Assembly: GCF_013377295.1 (NCBI RefSeq)
Contig: NZ_CP016180.1
Coordinates: 1,364,001 to 1,428,000, forward strand
Reading direction: 5' to 3'
DNA: 64,000 nt
Source: Pasteurella skyensis
GTDB lineage: Bacteria > Pseudomonadota > Gammaproteobacteria > Enterobacterales > Pasteurellaceae
The position numbers and the translations under genes were made by a program. Positions 49,742 through 60,204 of this stretch are shown here, piece after piece (position 1 is the first letter of the stretch; the number at the start of each line of letters is the position of its first letter). The notes under the pieces were generated by a model that was not told the DNA's origin, made no database searches, and saw only the letters and a list, made by a program, of their open reading frames with translations.

Positions 49742-51367
49742 TTAAGCAATACTAGTAGCAAATTTATCCAAATCGGCTTTTACTTTAGCACAAATTTCTT
49801 TTGCTTCAACCAATGTTTTACCAGTAGTATCTAAATACATTTTCAATTTAGGTTCTGTGCCTGATGGACGGAAAATAACACGATGTCCACCAGCAAGATG
49901 GAACACTAAAATATCATTTTGTTTTTCAGTTTCTAAATGATCAATATATTGCTCAACTGCAACACCACCTAGCTCTTTAAATGGATTTGCACGTACTGCT
50001 TGTTGAATACGCTGAATACGACTTAAGTCTTCAACACGAATACTTAATTGATCGCTATTTGCTGCCCCAAAAGTATCCATAAATTCTTGACGATATTGTG
50101 CGAACGTTTTACCTTGTGCTTTTAAACTATTGATTAAGTTTAAGAAACAGGTAATCGCTGAAATACCGTCTTTATCGTGAGCTTCAGTTGGGTTTACAAG
50201 ATAACCTAATGCTTCTTCAAAACCAAAAATTAAGTGAGGAATACGACCGATATATTTAAAACCTGTTAAGGTTTCCTGATGTTCCATACCACAAGATTTA
50301 GCAATATTTCCAAGTAATGGACTAGATACCAAAGAACATGCCAATACCCCTTTTCTGCCTTCCGCTTGAGCTTGTTGTGCAATAAACCAACCTAAGTATA
50401 AACCGACTTCATTACCGTGCAATGTTGCCCATTCGCCTTTTTCATTCGCTACTGCTACAGCCAAACGGTCTGCATCAGGATCATTCGCTATAATAAATTC
50501 CGCATTAACTTCTTTTGCTTTCGCAATCGCTAAATCTAACGCCCCTTTCTCTTCTGGGTTAGGGAATGCAACAGTTGGGAATGTTCCGTCTGGTTCACAT
50601 TGTTCTAATACTAAGGTTGGTTTTGGTAAACCTGCTTTGTCTAACACACTTAATAAAGTTTCTTTACCCACACCGTGCATTGCTGTATAAACATAACTTA
50701 AATCTGTTGCTGGAGCAGTCACTAATTTTGCCGTACGCTCAATAAATTCATCAATCACAGCTTGATCGATCATTTTATAATTTGTATCACGTGGAATATC
50801 ATTTACACGTTGATTATCTGCAACCCACTGAATTTCTTCAGCAATCAATTTATCATTTGGAGAGATGATTTGAGCCCCATCATCTTCACCGCCTAAATAA
50901 ACTTTATAACCATTATCTTCTGGAGGGTTATGACTTGCAGTTACCATCACACCTGCACTTGCCTGTAATTTACGCACCGCAAATGCTAATACTGGCGTTG
51001 GGCGTAAACTTGGCATAAGCTGAGCTTCAATTCCTACTGCTTGCATAATTTCAGCAGTATCTTGTGCAAAACGTAATGAATTTTTACGACCATCATAACC
51101 AATCACAATTGTTGGATTTTTTTCTTTTTTCAATAAGAAACGAGCTAACCCAGCCGCAGCTTGGCAAACTAGCACACGATTCATACCCATTGATCCCGCT
51201 TGCAATTTACCACGTAACCCAGCTGTACCAAATTGTAAACGATCTGAAAAACGAGCTTCTAACTCTTTAACATCATTCTGATCAATAATCGCTTGCAACT
51301 CTGCTCGAGTCTCTGCATCAGGATCTTGTGCTAACCATTGTTGTGCAATACTCATAAAATCTTTCAT
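49742..51367 (-). CDS. Phosphoglucomutase/phosphomannomutase family protein
   Basis: An alpha-D-phosphohexomutase of 541 aa. Catalytic phosphoserine loop GVMVTASHNPPEDNGYKVY, metal loop NDPDADRLAVAV, sugar loop FGFEEALGY and phosphate loop FRPSGTEPKLKMY are all present. This long type is usually annotated as phosphoglucomutase or phosphomannomutase; the preferred sugar is not clear from the motifs. Confidence 0.93.
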   Translation of the reverse strand: MKDFMSIAQQWLAQDPDAETRAELQAIIDQNDVKELEARFSDRLQFGTAGLRGKLQAGSMGMNRVLVCQAAAGLARFLLKKEKNPTIVIGYDGRKNSLRFAQDTAEIMQAVGIEAQLMPSLRPTPVLAFAVRKLQASAGVMVTASHNPPEDNGYKVYLGGEDDGAQIISPNDKLIAEEIQWVADNQRVNDIPRDTNYKMIDQAVIDEFIERTAKLVTAPATDLSYVYTAMHGVGKETLLSVLDKAGLPKPTLVLEQCEPDGTFPTVAFPNPEEKGALDLAIAKAKEVNAEFIIANDPDADRLAVAVANEKGEWATLHGNEVGLYLGWFIAQQAQAEGRKGVLACSLVSSPLLGNIAKSCGMEHQETLTGFKYIGRIPHLIFGFEEALGYLVNPTEAHDKDGISAITCFLNLINSLKAQGKTFAQYRQEFMDTFGAANSDQLSIRVEDLSRIQRIQQAVRANPFKELGGVAVEQYIDHLETEKQNDILVFHLAGGHRVIFRPSGTEPKLKMYLDTTGKTLVEAKEICAKVKADLDKFATSIA

Positions 51368-51540
51368 ATTGTTTTCCTTTTTTGTTAAAAAATGTGATTA
51401 AGACATTCGTTGGATTATAAACGAAAATTTGTGTATTTACCCCATTATTTTGGGATATTTTGATTTTTGTCATAGGAAAGCGTTTGCTCAATTAAAGCGT
51501 ATTTTCCAAAAGCATAATAGTAAGAGTTATCTTTAAGCGG

Positions 51541-51944
51541 TTAGATTTTTGTTATTTTTTGCAATTCGATCCGAGCTGTAAATCTTGGTTTTGTAGGCAT
51601 TCTTTCTAAAATTCTTGCTCTATTTACAGCAATCGCATTCACGGTCGGAATGTAATCTAGCCATAAACTTTCATCATCTGGTAAGTTTTCTGGCCAAATA
51701 TAAGTGACATTGAAATTTCTCGCTTTACATTCCTCATATAAATCTTGATAACGTTTTTTTAAGAACGTCAATTTATTAAAGAAAAAACGAACGTGTCCTG
51801 TTCCAAGTTTATAATCTTCTGGCATTCCAACTAAATTATATTTTTCTTTTGCAACAGCATTAGGAATACGAGTAAGCTCTCTAAACTCTGCGAGAAGGTG
51901 TTGATCGCAGAGTTCTTTGGGGGGATAAGGTTTATTCTTGTCAT
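51541..51944 (-). pseudogene. T4 endonuclease V-like pyrimidine-dimer glycosylase, frameshifted
   Basis: The ATG at 51944 gives MTRINLIPP, then the frame is lost at a C6 tract (G6 on plus, 51919-51924). With seven C the sequence continues PKELCDQHLLAEFRELTRIP and joins the downstream 94-codon frame (MPEDYKLGTGHVRFFFNKL), total 134 aa. The restored protein has T2, R3, R22 and E23, the catalytic residues of T4 endonuclease V (nucleophilic T2, catalytic E23). A product from the internal ATG at 51825 would lack all of them. It would repair UV cyclobutane dimers if expressed. Either a pseudogene, phase-variable, or a base-calling error. Confidence 0.75.
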
Positions 51945-51974
51945 AGTTAATATTTTTTTATTCAAATAGTTTTT

Positions 51975-52035
51975 AAGCGGTTATATTTTTATAAAATTTT
52001 ACGATTTGTAAATTATTTAATAAAAATAACCGCTT
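51975..52035. terminator. USS-hairpin between hsdS-type gene and endonuclease V gene
   Basis: A perfect ten-bp stem, AAGCGGTTAT with ATAACCGCTT, and AT-rich interior with TTTGTAAATT. Confidence 0.65.
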
Positions 52036-52041
52036 TATCCA

Positions 52042-53169
52042 TTAAGAGCTAATAACCTGTTTAGTTAATGCTCTTTTCTGTTCTGAATATAAAACAACAT
52101 CTTTTATTACAAGTTTTTGAATGGCTTTGATAAAGATTTCCATTATTTGGTAATTTGGCTCATTGTCTAATAATGGTAATTGTATATTTAATTCATCTGC
52201 ATCTTTTGCATAAAAGTTTCTTGAATAACTAAATTTATTCGTATAAGAAGATTTATGAATAGCTGTTGTTACAAAAATAGATGAATGTTTTTGTAAGTTT
52301 TCAGTATGAACAACTGCGATATGATCATCTCCACCATATTTGTAATTTCTATATTTTGCAGATCCAAACATATCAATAGTTGTAGTATTCTCTGAAAAAA
52401 TATGAACATCATTTCCTATAGAATCAGATATTCCTGTATTTGCCTCTCCTGCTGTAACAAAAGGTAAAGTTCCTTTTATTCTATCATCACTTTTTAAGCG
52501 TCTGCCTCTTGTAGATTTTCCAAATAATTTTTCTAAATTAAACTCGCCCCACTCAATTTCATTTTGCTCAAAAGATCGTAAAACATCTTTTTCTTCTTGG
52601 GTTAAATGGTAATCTTTTAAATTTGTAACGCTTAGGTAAGCCTCTAGCTCCGCTAGATGGCTCGCCTCTAGCTCCGCTAGATGGCTCGCCTCTAGCTCCG
52701 CGATAAATTTTTCCATAAAGGAAAAATTTATCGAACCATTACTAGTAATGGGAAGCGTGATTTTAAACTGTTTAATATCATCTAATTTATATCCCCCCTG
52801 TTGCCCATCATATAAAGAAACAAACTTTTGTAAATTTGAAATAAAAAAATACGCAATTCTTTCATTCCATTTTTCAATAATTTCCTTAGGGGTTAATTTA
52901 TTAATATTCTGAGAACAATAATATGGCTCTTTCTGATATTTAACATACTTATAATTACCAATAACCGTTGCAGTTATAGTAAAAGGTTCATTTGGTTTAA
53001 AATTCCTCTCTTGGATTTTCCCTTGAATACCATTGTTTTCAAAAGTTCGCCCTACAAAATTTATTCCTGTTTCTGTAAATTCTATCGCATTACTATCTAA
53101 TGATCTTGTCCCTACAACATTAAATAAATTTTGTACTTCAAACTCACCCCACTCAACATTTTCTAACAT
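52042..53169 (-). CDS. Restriction-modification specificity (S) subunit
   Basis: A 375-aa protein with two target-recognition halves, each opening with an EWGEF(E/N)(V/L)(Q/E)(N/K)LF block (about residues 4-13 and 205-215). The halves are joined by a spacer containing LAELEASH repeated two and a half times (8 residues, 24 bp). It would set the DNA sequence recognised by the partner methyltransferase/nuclease encoded upstream, 17 bases away. S subunits of BcgI-type systems have this size. Recognition sequence cannot be predicted. Confidence 0.85.
   Translation of the reverse strand: MLENVEWGEFEVQNLFNVVGTRSLDSNAIEFTETGINFVGRTFENNGIQGKIQERNFKPNEPFTITATVIGNYKYVKYQKEPYYCSQNINKLTPKEIIEKWNERIAYFFISNLQKFVSLYDGQQGGYKLDDIKQFKITLPITSNGSINFSFMEKFIAELEASHLAELEASHLAELEAYLSVTNLKDYHLTQEEKDVLRSFEQNEIEWGEFNLEKLFGKSTRGRRLKSDDRIKGTLPFVTAGEANTGISDSIGNDVHIFSENTTTIDMFGSAKYRNYKYGGDDHIAVVHTENLQKHSSIFVTTAIHKSSYTNKFSYSRNFYAKDADELNIQLPLLDNEPNYQIMEIFIKAIQKLVIKDVVLYSEQKRALTKQVISS
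52641..52702 (-). repeat. 24-bp tandem repeat in specificity subunit spacer
   Basis: Two exact 24-bp units (52641-52664 and 52665-52688) and a partial third to 52702; the unit begins CCTCTAGCTCCGCTAGATGG. It encodes LAELEASH on the minus strand. Units of three multiples keep the frame. Confidence 0.9.
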
Positions 53170-53186
53170 TTTATTAAGTGGGGCAT

Positions 53187-55226
53187 TTATTTTCCCAAGC
53201 TGTCATTTCCTTGATTTTTAAGTAAGTTTGACACTTCCCACGCTAAATAATCACTCACCGTCTTTTTGAAATCTTCAAGGGTTGGCTTGGTATCAATAGG
53301 GGCTGATTTATTCCAATCTGCTCCATTTTCAGGATCGATGGTATCTTCATAATATTCTTGCTCGGTAAAAATATTTAGCTTAGATTTACCAAATCTCACA
53401 AGATTAACTAGCTCTGCATAACGCTCTTTTGCCCTATCCGTATCTTTTAAATTGTTACTTGCTTTTTTACGGTTCGTTCTTGTGTAGCCATCATTTGAAA
53501 AATCAATAAATTTAACCATTTCATCTTTATTGTGTTTTTCATTGACTCTGAACACATAAACATAAGTTTGTACGCTTGATTTTCCGACAAATAAATCAAT
53601 CGGCATTTTAATACTCGCTAGTAAAGTATTTCTTTGCAAAATTCTCTTGTTAAACTCAACCGCTTTACCACTTCCTGCACTACCTTGAATAATAATTGAC
53701 GCATAACCTTTACTCATCATAGAAAGCGCCTTTTCCACAAAATTCATACCATTTCCACTTGCAGAATAAGGTGGGTTTAGAATAAACGCATCAGCAGGGA
53801 ATGCAGTGTCTGTTTTACCAAAGCCATATTTTCCATCAAAGTCAATTAAAGAGTCTTTATTAAGAATGTTTGAACTGCCATCGCCCATTAAAATCATATT
53901 TAATATCGCAAGCATATAAACACTAGAAAGTAGTTCTAGCCCTAATAACTGCTCTGCTTTTATCATCGCTTCTTTTTTTATGAGTTCATTTGGTGAAGTA
54001 ATGGTATTTTTTGCATCAATAAGCATTTCATTCATCGCTGCAACTAATAAACCTGCTGAACCTGTCGCAAAATCCCACACATAAGAATCTTTATTCACTC
54101 GTGCAAGTTTCACCAAAAGTGTGGCAACATAAGATGGCGTTAAAACAACATCATTAAGTTTATCTTGTGAAAACCCAAGCCAACCATACATTTCGTTGAA
54201 TAATTTTCCTGTAAAATCAGTTGTTAAACCAATTTTGTAATAAATGCCTAAATCATCAACAATTTTAGAAAACACGCGTTTAAGCTGAGTTTCTCCATCT
54301 TTAACTTTGTTGATATTATCTGTCAAAAGCGTGTTTGATAATGTTCTAACAATCAGATCTTTTTTATCTTTTGGAATATTCTTTTCATTTAAGAAGGCAT
54401 TGATTTTTCGCATTATAATTTCGCCATCAGTATTACCTGCCTCACTTGATGATTTTAAGTCTGACTTTTCAAGAGGTGCAACTTTTCCTGCAACACCTAA
54501 GGTTGCAATAATAGATGCGGCTACTAAATAAACACGATCATTTTCTCCCAAGCCTTTTTCTTGTTGATAAATATCATTGTTAAGTTTTACTAAACTTGCA
54601 TCAATTTCTTTTTCACGCTGTGATTTTAATAATTCAAGCTCTTCATTTGAGAGCATAAGTTTTTTAACTTGCTCAATAAACGCATCAAAATTATTATCAG
54701 CTAAAAAAGATAAATCTGAAAATTCGCCCACTTTTTGCCCAATACCTAAATTAGATTTAGATACATAGTACACGCCAATTTGATGAATAATCTTACCGCT
54801 TTCATCTTTGTAGCCTGTCATACCGATCGAGATAATATCGGTATAACTTGTATGATGTAAAAGAGCATTAGCATAATGAATCGCACCATTGACCGCATAA
54901 TCTTTAATATTTTTAAAATTAGGCTGATTTTTAGCAGTCATATTATCAACTTGATTATTGGCATTTAATTTTTCAAGTTTATCTTTATAGCCTTTATATT
55001 CGATCAAAATAGGATAAAAATCTAAATTTTTATCTTGTTTGAGAAGTTTTGCATCAGGACGATTTCCGCCTTTCCCACCATTTTTCGAATGATAATCATC
55101 AAGAGCATTATCTATTTCTGTATTTAAACTTTCTTGTTCTAATTTATAGTCTAAACCGTATTCTTTTAACCACCCATTTGCTAAATCTGCAATATTTGGT
55201 TCTATTGATTGTATTTTCTTTGCCAT
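53187..55226 (-). CDS. Fused nuclease-methyltransferase of a BcgI-like (type IIB) R-M system
   Basis: A 679-aa protein. The N-terminus has a PD-(D/E)xK pattern, P57-D58 and E76-Y-K78 in RPDAKLLK ... ILIEYKG. A helical region is followed by an N6-adenine methyltransferase with motif I DFATGSAGLL (385-394) and motif IV NPPY (484-487). With the adjacent S gene and no hsdR nearby this matches BcgI-type systems, where one polypeptide cuts and methylates and the S subunit gives specificity. Databases may label it type I subunit M. That it is nuclease-active is inferred from the motif only. Confidence 0.82.
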   Translation of the reverse strand: MAKKIQSIEPNIADLANGWLKEYGLDYKLEQESLNTEIDNALDDYHSKNGGKGGNRPDAKLLKQDKNLDFYPILIEYKGYKDKLEKLNANNQVDNMTAKNQPNFKNIKDYAVNGAIHYANALLHHTSYTDIISIGMTGYKDESGKIIHQIGVYYVSKSNLGIGQKVGEFSDLSFLADNNFDAFIEQVKKLMLSNEELELLKSQREKEIDASLVKLNNDIYQQEKGLGENDRVYLVAASIIATLGVAGKVAPLEKSDLKSSSEAGNTDGEIIMRKINAFLNEKNIPKDKKDLIVRTLSNTLLTDNINKVKDGETQLKRVFSKIVDDLGIYYKIGLTTDFTGKLFNEMYGWLGFSQDKLNDVVLTPSYVATLLVKLARVNKDSYVWDFATGSAGLLVAAMNEMLIDAKNTITSPNELIKKEAMIKAEQLLGLELLSSVYMLAILNMILMGDGSSNILNKDSLIDFDGKYGFGKTDTAFPADAFILNPPYSASGNGMNFVEKALSMMSKGYASIIIQGSAGSGKAVEFNKRILQRNTLLASIKMPIDLFVGKSSVQTYVYVFRVNEKHNKDEMVKFIDFSNDGYTRTNRKKASNNLKDTDRAKERYAELVNLVRFGKSKLNIFTEQEYYEDTIDPENGADWNKSAPIDTKPTLEDFKKTVSDYLAWEVSNLLKNQGNDSLGK

Positions 55227-55268
55227 TTTATTTTTCCTTAAAATTTGTAAATTTTTAATAAGACCGCT

Positions 55269-58064
55269 TTAATGTGCTTCGTCCCAATTACCCCCAACTC
55301 CAACATCTGCAATCAGCGGAACTTTCAACTCAAACGCTTTTTCCATTTCTGCTTTAATCAACAGACTATAATGCTCTACTCTATCGGCTTTAACTTCAAA
55401 CACCAATTCATCGTGGACTTGCATAATCATTAGAATATCATTGCAATCACGGATTTGTTTATCAATACTAATCATTGCAACTTTGATAATATCCGCAGCT
55501 GTGCCTTGCATTGGAGCGTTGATAGCGACACGTTCGGCGGCTTTTTTACGCATTTGGTTGCTGGATTGAATTTCAGGTAAATATAAACGGCGACCTAACA
55601 AGGTTTCAACATAGCCCTGTTCTGCGGCTTTTTGTTTAATGTCTAACATAAATTGTTGGACGTTTGGATAGCGTTTGAAATAGAGATCCATATAGTTTTG
55701 AGCATCGCCTCGTGAAATGCCAAGCTGATTTGATAATCCAAAAGCAGACATTCCATAAATCAAGCCGAAATTGATCGCTTTGGCACTACGGCGTTGTTCA
55801 CCTGTGACGTCATCGAGTGATACGCCAAAAATCTCACTTGCGGTGGCTTTGTGAATATCTTTGCCCTCTGCGAATGCAGTAATCATTCCTTGATCGTTCG
55901 ATAAGTGTGCCATAATTCTTAACTCAACTTGCGAATAGTCGGCGGCTAAAATGACATAACCCTCACGAGCGATAAAGGCTTTACGAATACGTCTCCCCTC
56001 TTCGTTTCTAATTGGGATATTTTGCAAGTTTGGATCGCTTGATGAAAGACGTCCTGTGGCAGTTACCGCTTGATGATAAGACGTGTGAATACGCCCTGTT
56101 GTTGGGTTGATCATTTGTGGCAATTTATCGGTATAAGTTGATTTTAATTTGCTTAAACCACGATGTTCAATAATCAATTTTGGTACATTATGCCCTTGAT
56201 TTGCGAGCGTTTCTAATACTTCTTCATTGGTTGAAGGCGCACCTTTTGGCGTTTTTTTGATAACAGGTAAGTTTAATTTATTAAATAAAATTTCTTGCAG
56301 CTGTTTTGGTGAAGCGAGATTAAACACTTCCCCTGCTTCATTGTGTACCTGCTCTTCTAACTCGATCAAACGAGCTGAAATTTCACTTGATTGCTCTAAT
56401 AAAAGATGGTCATCAACCAACACACCGTTACGCTCAATGTGTGAAAGCACATTAACCAATGGCATTTCTACTTCGTTGAATAACTTGACTAATTCAGGTG
56501 TTTTTTGTAATTCAGCGGATAAAACTTGGTGCAATTTCATTGTTATATCGGCATCTTCGGCAGCATATTGCGTGGCTTGTTCTAACTCAATTTGATCAAA
56601 AGTAAGCTGATTTTTGCCTTTGCCTGCGATTTCTTCAAAACTAATGGTTTTATGCCCTAAATAACGATCTGCTAATGCGTCCATATTGTGTCGCCCTGTG
56701 CTGTTTAGGGTGTAGGATTCTAGCATTGTATCAAAGGCAACCCCTTGTAATTCAATGTCATTTTGAGCAAAAATGGTTAAATCATATTTAATATTTTGCC
56801 CTATTTTTAGAATTTCTGGATTTTCTAAAATCGGTTTTAATTGAGTTAAAACGTGCTGTTTATCCAACTGTTGTGGCACGCCTAAATAGTTGTGTTCAAG
56901 TGGAATATAACAGGCTTCGCCATTTTCTAAACCAAATGAAATTCCCACTAAATTTGCTGTCATCACATCAAGGCTATCGGTTTCAGTATCAACCGCAAAC
57001 ACGCTCACTTGTTGTAGTTTTTCAAGCCATTGTTGTAATACTTCTTCACTATCCACTTGCTGATAAGCGGTGCGATTTATTTCAATTTTTGCAAATTTTT
57101 TCTCTGATGTAACCGCTTGGTTTGACGTTATTTGATAATTATTCGGTACTTTTTCTTTTTGTTGTTGAGTAACAGGATTAGCATTACCTTGTACTTCACT
57201 TAACCAACGTCTGAATTGATAACGTTCAAATAACTCAACTAATAAAGATTGATTTTGTGGTTCGGTTATTAGTTGATCGTGAGTAATATCAAGTTCAACA
57301 TCAGTTTTAATAGTGGCTAAGATATAAGATAACTCTGCCATTTCCTTTTCAGCTTCCATTTTAGGGGCAAGTGTTTTTGCTCCACGGAAACCTAATTCAG
57401 CAATTTTATCTAAATTTTGATAAATGTCTTTAAGTGAACCAATTCCTTGCAATAAACCCAAAGCGGTCTTTTCTCCTACGCCTTTCACACCCGGAATACC
57501 GTCTGACGTATCACCACGTAATGCAAGATAATCAATCATCAATTCAGGAGGAATACCATATTTTTCAATCACACCTTCACGATCTAATAATGTATTACTC
57601 ATCGTATTGATCAGCATTATATGATCATCAACAAGCTGTGCCATATCCTTATCACCTGTACTAATCAATACATCTTTACCTTCTTTTGAGGCTTGCAAAG
57701 CAAGTGTCCCAATCACATCATCAGCCTCGACACCCTCAATAGAAAGTAGTGGAATACCTAATGCTTTAATAATAGTATGCAATGGTTCAATTTGACTACG
57801 TAAATCATCAGGCATTGGTGGACGATGAGCTTTATATTGCTCAAAAATTTCATCACGAAACGTCTTACCCTTAGCGTCAAATACCACTGCAATATGACTT
57901 GGTTCAACCTGCGAAATTAAACTTTTTAACATATTCAACACACCATACATTGCTCCTGTCGGCTGACCTTCAGCATTGGTTAAAGGAGGGAATGCGTGAA
58001 ATGCACGATAAAGATAAGATGAACCGTCCACTAAAACGAACGGATTTTTTGCGATTGTTGTCAT
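55269..58064 (-). CDS. polA: DNA polymerase I
   Basis: Full three-domain Pol I of 931 aa. The 5'-3' exonuclease (about residues 1-290) has [12 protein letters not shown] and [11 protein letters not shown]; the 3'-5' exonuclease is intact by motif ([11 protein letters not shown]); polymerase motifs are [30 protein letters not shown] and [11 protein letters not shown]. Replaces RNA primers and fills repair gaps. A USS core in the linker region (near 57112) encodes part of the low-conservation segment between the first two domains. Confidence 0.98.
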   Translation of the reverse strand: MTTIAKNPFVLVDGSSYLYRAFHAFPPLTNAEGQPTGAMYGVLNMLKSLISQVEPSHIAVVFDAKGKTFRDEIFEQYKAHRPPMPDDLRSQIEPLHTIIKALGIPLLSIEGVEADDVIGTLALQASKEGKDVLISTGDKDMAQLVDDHIMLINTMSNTLLDREGVIEKYGIPPELMIDYLALRGDTSDGIPGVKGVGEKTALGLLQGIGSLKDIYQNLDKIAELGFRGAKTLAPKMEAEKEMAELSYILATIKTDVELDITHDQLITEPQNQSLLVELFERYQFRRWLSEVQGNANPVTQQQKEKVPNNYQITSNQAVTSEKKFAKIEINRTAYQQVDSEEVLQQWLEKLQQVSVFAVDTETDSLDVMTANLVGISFGLENGEACYIPLEHNYLGVPQQLDKQHVLTQLKPILENPEILKIGQNIKYDLTIFAQNDIELQGVAFDTMLESYTLNSTGRHNMDALADRYLGHKTISFEEIAGKGKNQLTFDQIELEQATQYAAEDADITMKLHQVLSAELQKTPELVKLFNEVEMPLVNVLSHIERNGVLVDDHLLLEQSSEISARLIELEEQVHNEAGEVFNLASPKQLQEILFNKLNLPVIKKTPKGAPSTNEEVLETLANQGHNVPKLIIEHRGLSKLKSTYTDKLPQMINPTTGRIHTSYHQAVTATGRLSSSDPNLQNIPIRNEEGRRIRKAFIAREGYVILAADYSQVELRIMAHLSNDQGMITAFAEGKDIHKATASEIFGVSLDDVTGEQRRSAKAINFGLIYGMSAFGLSNQLGISRGDAQNYMDLYFKRYPNVQQFMLDIKQKAAEQGYVETLLGRRLYLPEIQSSNQMRKKAAERVAINAPMQGTAADIIKVAMISIDKQIRDCNDILMIMQVHDELVFEVKADRVEHYSLLIKAEMEKAFELKVPLIADVGVGGNWDEAH

Positions 58065-58185
58065 TGAAATCTCTTAATTTAGTTTAAAAATCTGTGAGAG
58101 ATTATACCTTATATTCGGCTATTTCGCATTGAGAAAAGGATTGAATGATTAAGTTATAGCGGTAAGATCTTGGGTAAAATTTGCA

Positions 58186-58219
58186 AAAAAGATTAAGCCC
58201 TTACGAACTTAATCTTTTT
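58186..58219. terminator. Terminator between rplY and polA
   Basis: AAAAAGATTAAG and CTTAATCTTTTT form a 12-bp stem with a ten-base loop and T runs on both strands. A USS half-site AGCGGTAAGAT with TTTGCAAA lies beside it at 58158-58186. Confidence 0.75.
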
Positions 58220-58256
58220 AAATCAAAAACCTAGTTTAAAACTGAGTATTTAGTGA

Positions 58257-58544
58257 TTAAACACGTTTGAAATCTAAGTGTAATAATTTTGGTTTAGTTG
58301 CGTGACGTTGAATTGCTTGAACTTTTACTTTCTCTTCTTTACCATCAACAACTAATGTTAATACTTCACTGTAAAATGAATCTTCAAATTGTGCGTTGTT
58401 TACTTTATCGTGATCTAATGTGATCGCAACTGCTTCTGCATTACCACCATAGATAATAGCAGGAACTTGATTTTTATGACGCAGACGGCGGCTCGCACCC
58501 GTACCATGCGTTGAACGAACTTTGGCTTCAAATGTAAATGACAT
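58257..58544 (-). CDS. rplY: 50S ribosomal protein L25
   Basis: A 95-aa short-form L25 that binds 5S rRNA. The opening [32 protein letters not shown] and the end LLHLDFKRV are diagnostic. Single gene with its own terminator. Confidence 0.97.
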   Translation of the reverse strand: MSFTFEAKVRSTHGTGASRRLRHKNQVPAIIYGGNAEAVAITLDHDKVNNAQFEDSFYSEVLTLVVDGKEEKVKVQAIQRHATKPKLLHLDFKRV

Positions 58545-58740
58545 TTTTTAATTCTCATATAAAAAGGAACATTTTGTTCCGTTAAAAATAAAAGTAGCAG
58601 GCGACCCAGCTACTTCCCTCAATTTATTGCCGTTTAATATTCAAGAAAAACGACAGGCTGTCATTATAATGATTTTAAATAGAAAATAAAGATTTTTTCA
58701 ACTAAAAATAGATAATAAAATAAGGTGAATTTATACCCAT

Positions 58741-58773
58741 AAAAAAGATATAAGTAATGATGACTTATATCTT
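58741..58773 (-). terminator. Terminator of rnpB
   Basis: A perfect 11-bp stem, ACTTATATCTT... read as AAGATATAAGT with ACTTATATCTT, has a seven-base loop and six T on the minus strand, directly after the RNase P RNA. Confidence 0.85.
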
Positions 58774-58777
58774 AAAA

Positions 58778-59165
58778 GAGGTGAGTTGGTCGGTAAGCCG
58801 AGTTCTGTCGTGGACAATCATTCCTCTAGGCGTACATTCACACATACGCTCAAGCAACCTACCCGAACTCTGAACGAGCCGCCCATTGAGTTCCTATTTG
58901 GTCTTGCTACGAGTGGAGTTTACCGTGCCATGAAATGTTACCACTCATGCGGTGTGCTCTTACCACACCCTTTCACCCTTACCTGTTCTCTTACGAGCCA
59001 TCGGCGGTTTGCTCTCTGTTGCACTAGTCGTAGGCTCACGCCTCCCAGATGTTATCTGGCACTCTGCCCTGTGTAGCTCGGACTTTCCTCTCGTTTATCT
59101 GTCCCATAGATAGTTTTTCAACTCTTTTTCGGGCTTCAATAAACCAGCGATTGCCTAACCAACTC
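58778..59165 (-). ncRNA. rnpB: RNase P RNA component
   Basis: The minus strand contains the universal RNase P RNA blocks GAGGAAAGTCCGAGCTACAC near the 5' end and AGAACTCGGCTTACCGACCA at the 3' end. The 5' GAGTTGGT and 3' ACCAACTC ends pair as helix P1, which sets the boundaries to within a few bases. Bacterial type A. Any open frame over this stretch is coincidental. Confidence 0.96.
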
Positions 59166-59212
59166 AGACGAAAGAGTATAGAAGATTTTTATACTTTTGC
59201 AAATAAAAATAA

Positions 59213-60106
59213 TTAATCTCTCTTTCCCTCTTCCATTTCTTTCATAATCCATTCCACAAAATGATGAATTTTCTCTACTTTTTCCATCTGAGGAGGATAA
59301 ACCACATAAAACGCTTTTTCATCGTAAAGATTAGTAGAAAATAACTCGACCAAATGCCCTTCATCAATCTCATGATGTGCTAAAAGACTATTGGTAATCG
59401 CAATACCTTGTTGGTGCATTGCCGCCTGTAATACCATAAATGAATGGCTGAAAACTGAACCAGATTCAGCATCTAATCCATCTAAATTCAAATGCTCCTT
59501 CATTTTCTTCCATTTATTATGAGTATTTGAATGTAATAATGGCTTACCGATTAAATCTTCTGGCGTTTGAATATTATGCTCTTTAATAAAAAGCTCAGAA
59601 GCTAAAATAATGATACGAGCTTCTGCTAAACGAATTGATTTAAGGTTTTCCCAATGACCTAATCCATAATAGATAGCCACATCAATTTCCGTACCAAGTT
59701 TTCCTTCATCTTGATCCACGCCTTTGATTCTCACCTCAATATCAGGATACTCTTGATGAAAATCATTCAAACGAGGCACTAACCAATGAATACCAAAAGT
59801 TTGAGGAACACTGATCGTTAATACTTGACGTGTTTTTATTTTTTTGGCGCAATCCGTAGCAACAATAATTTGATCTAACAGTGGTTGAATATCTTCAAAA
59901 TATTGCAAACCAACTTCTGTTAATTCCAATAATCGATTACGACGATAAAATAACGGTGTACCAAGAAAATCTTCAAGCAATTTAATTTGGTGACTCACCG
60001 CAGCTTGAGTAACAAATAATTCTTCTGCAGCCTTTGTAAAATTTAAATGACTAGCAGCCGATACAAATGTCTTTAACGCATTTAAAGGTGGAAGTTTTCT
60101 ATTCAT
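59213..60106 (-). CDS. gcvA: LysR-type regulator GcvA
   Basis: A 297-aa LysR regulator with an N-terminal helix-turn-helix (LNFTKAAEELFVTQAAVSHQIKL is the DNA-reading region) and a C-terminal effector domain. Sequence and the divergent gcvB small RNA identify it as GcvA, the glycine-cleavage regulator that in enterobacteria also activates gcvB. The gcv operon itself is not in this window. Confidence 0.9.
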   Translation of the reverse strand: MNRKLPPLNALKTFVSAASHLNFTKAAEELFVTQAAVSHQIKLLEDFLGTPLFYRRNRLLELTEVGLQYFEDIQPLLDQIIVATDCAKKIKTRQVLTISVPQTFGIHWLVPRLNDFHQEYPDIEVRIKGVDQDEGKLGTEIDVAIYYGLGHWENLKSIRLAEARIIILASELFIKEHNIQTPEDLIGKPLLHSNTHNKWKKMKEHLNLDGLDAESGSVFSHSFMVLQAAMHQQGIAITNSLLAHHEIDEGHLVELFSTNLYDEKAFYVVYPPQMEKVEKIHHFVEWIMKEMEEGKRD

Positions 60107-60170
60107 TATTTTTTCTTATTTTAGAGATAAAAAAATCTCGTTTGTGTTATTCATTCAATATACTTAAAAT

Positions 60171-60199
60171 TTGTGACATATTTACTTAAGTAGCATAGT
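60171..60199 (+). promoter_or_regulatory. Probable gcvB promoter
   Basis: TTGTGA (60171-60176) and CATAGT (60194-60199), 17 bases apart, would place the RNA start near 60205. The box quality is modest. Supported mainly by position relative to the conserved GcvB body. Confidence 0.45.
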
Positions 60200-60204
60200 T
60201 TTGT

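Noticed and set aside
51541-51825. The 94-codon frame as a complete small protein
   Set aside because: The upstream frame restores a full endonuclease V with all catalytic residues, so the short frame is only its C-terminal part.
52641-52702. Short 24-bp direct repeats as CRISPR
   Set aside because: Too short and few, no spacers, and inside the S subunit gene.
58786-59076. A 96-codon open frame on the plus strand
   Set aside because: It lies wholly within RNase P RNA on the opposite strand, whose conserved blocks and P1 ends are clear.
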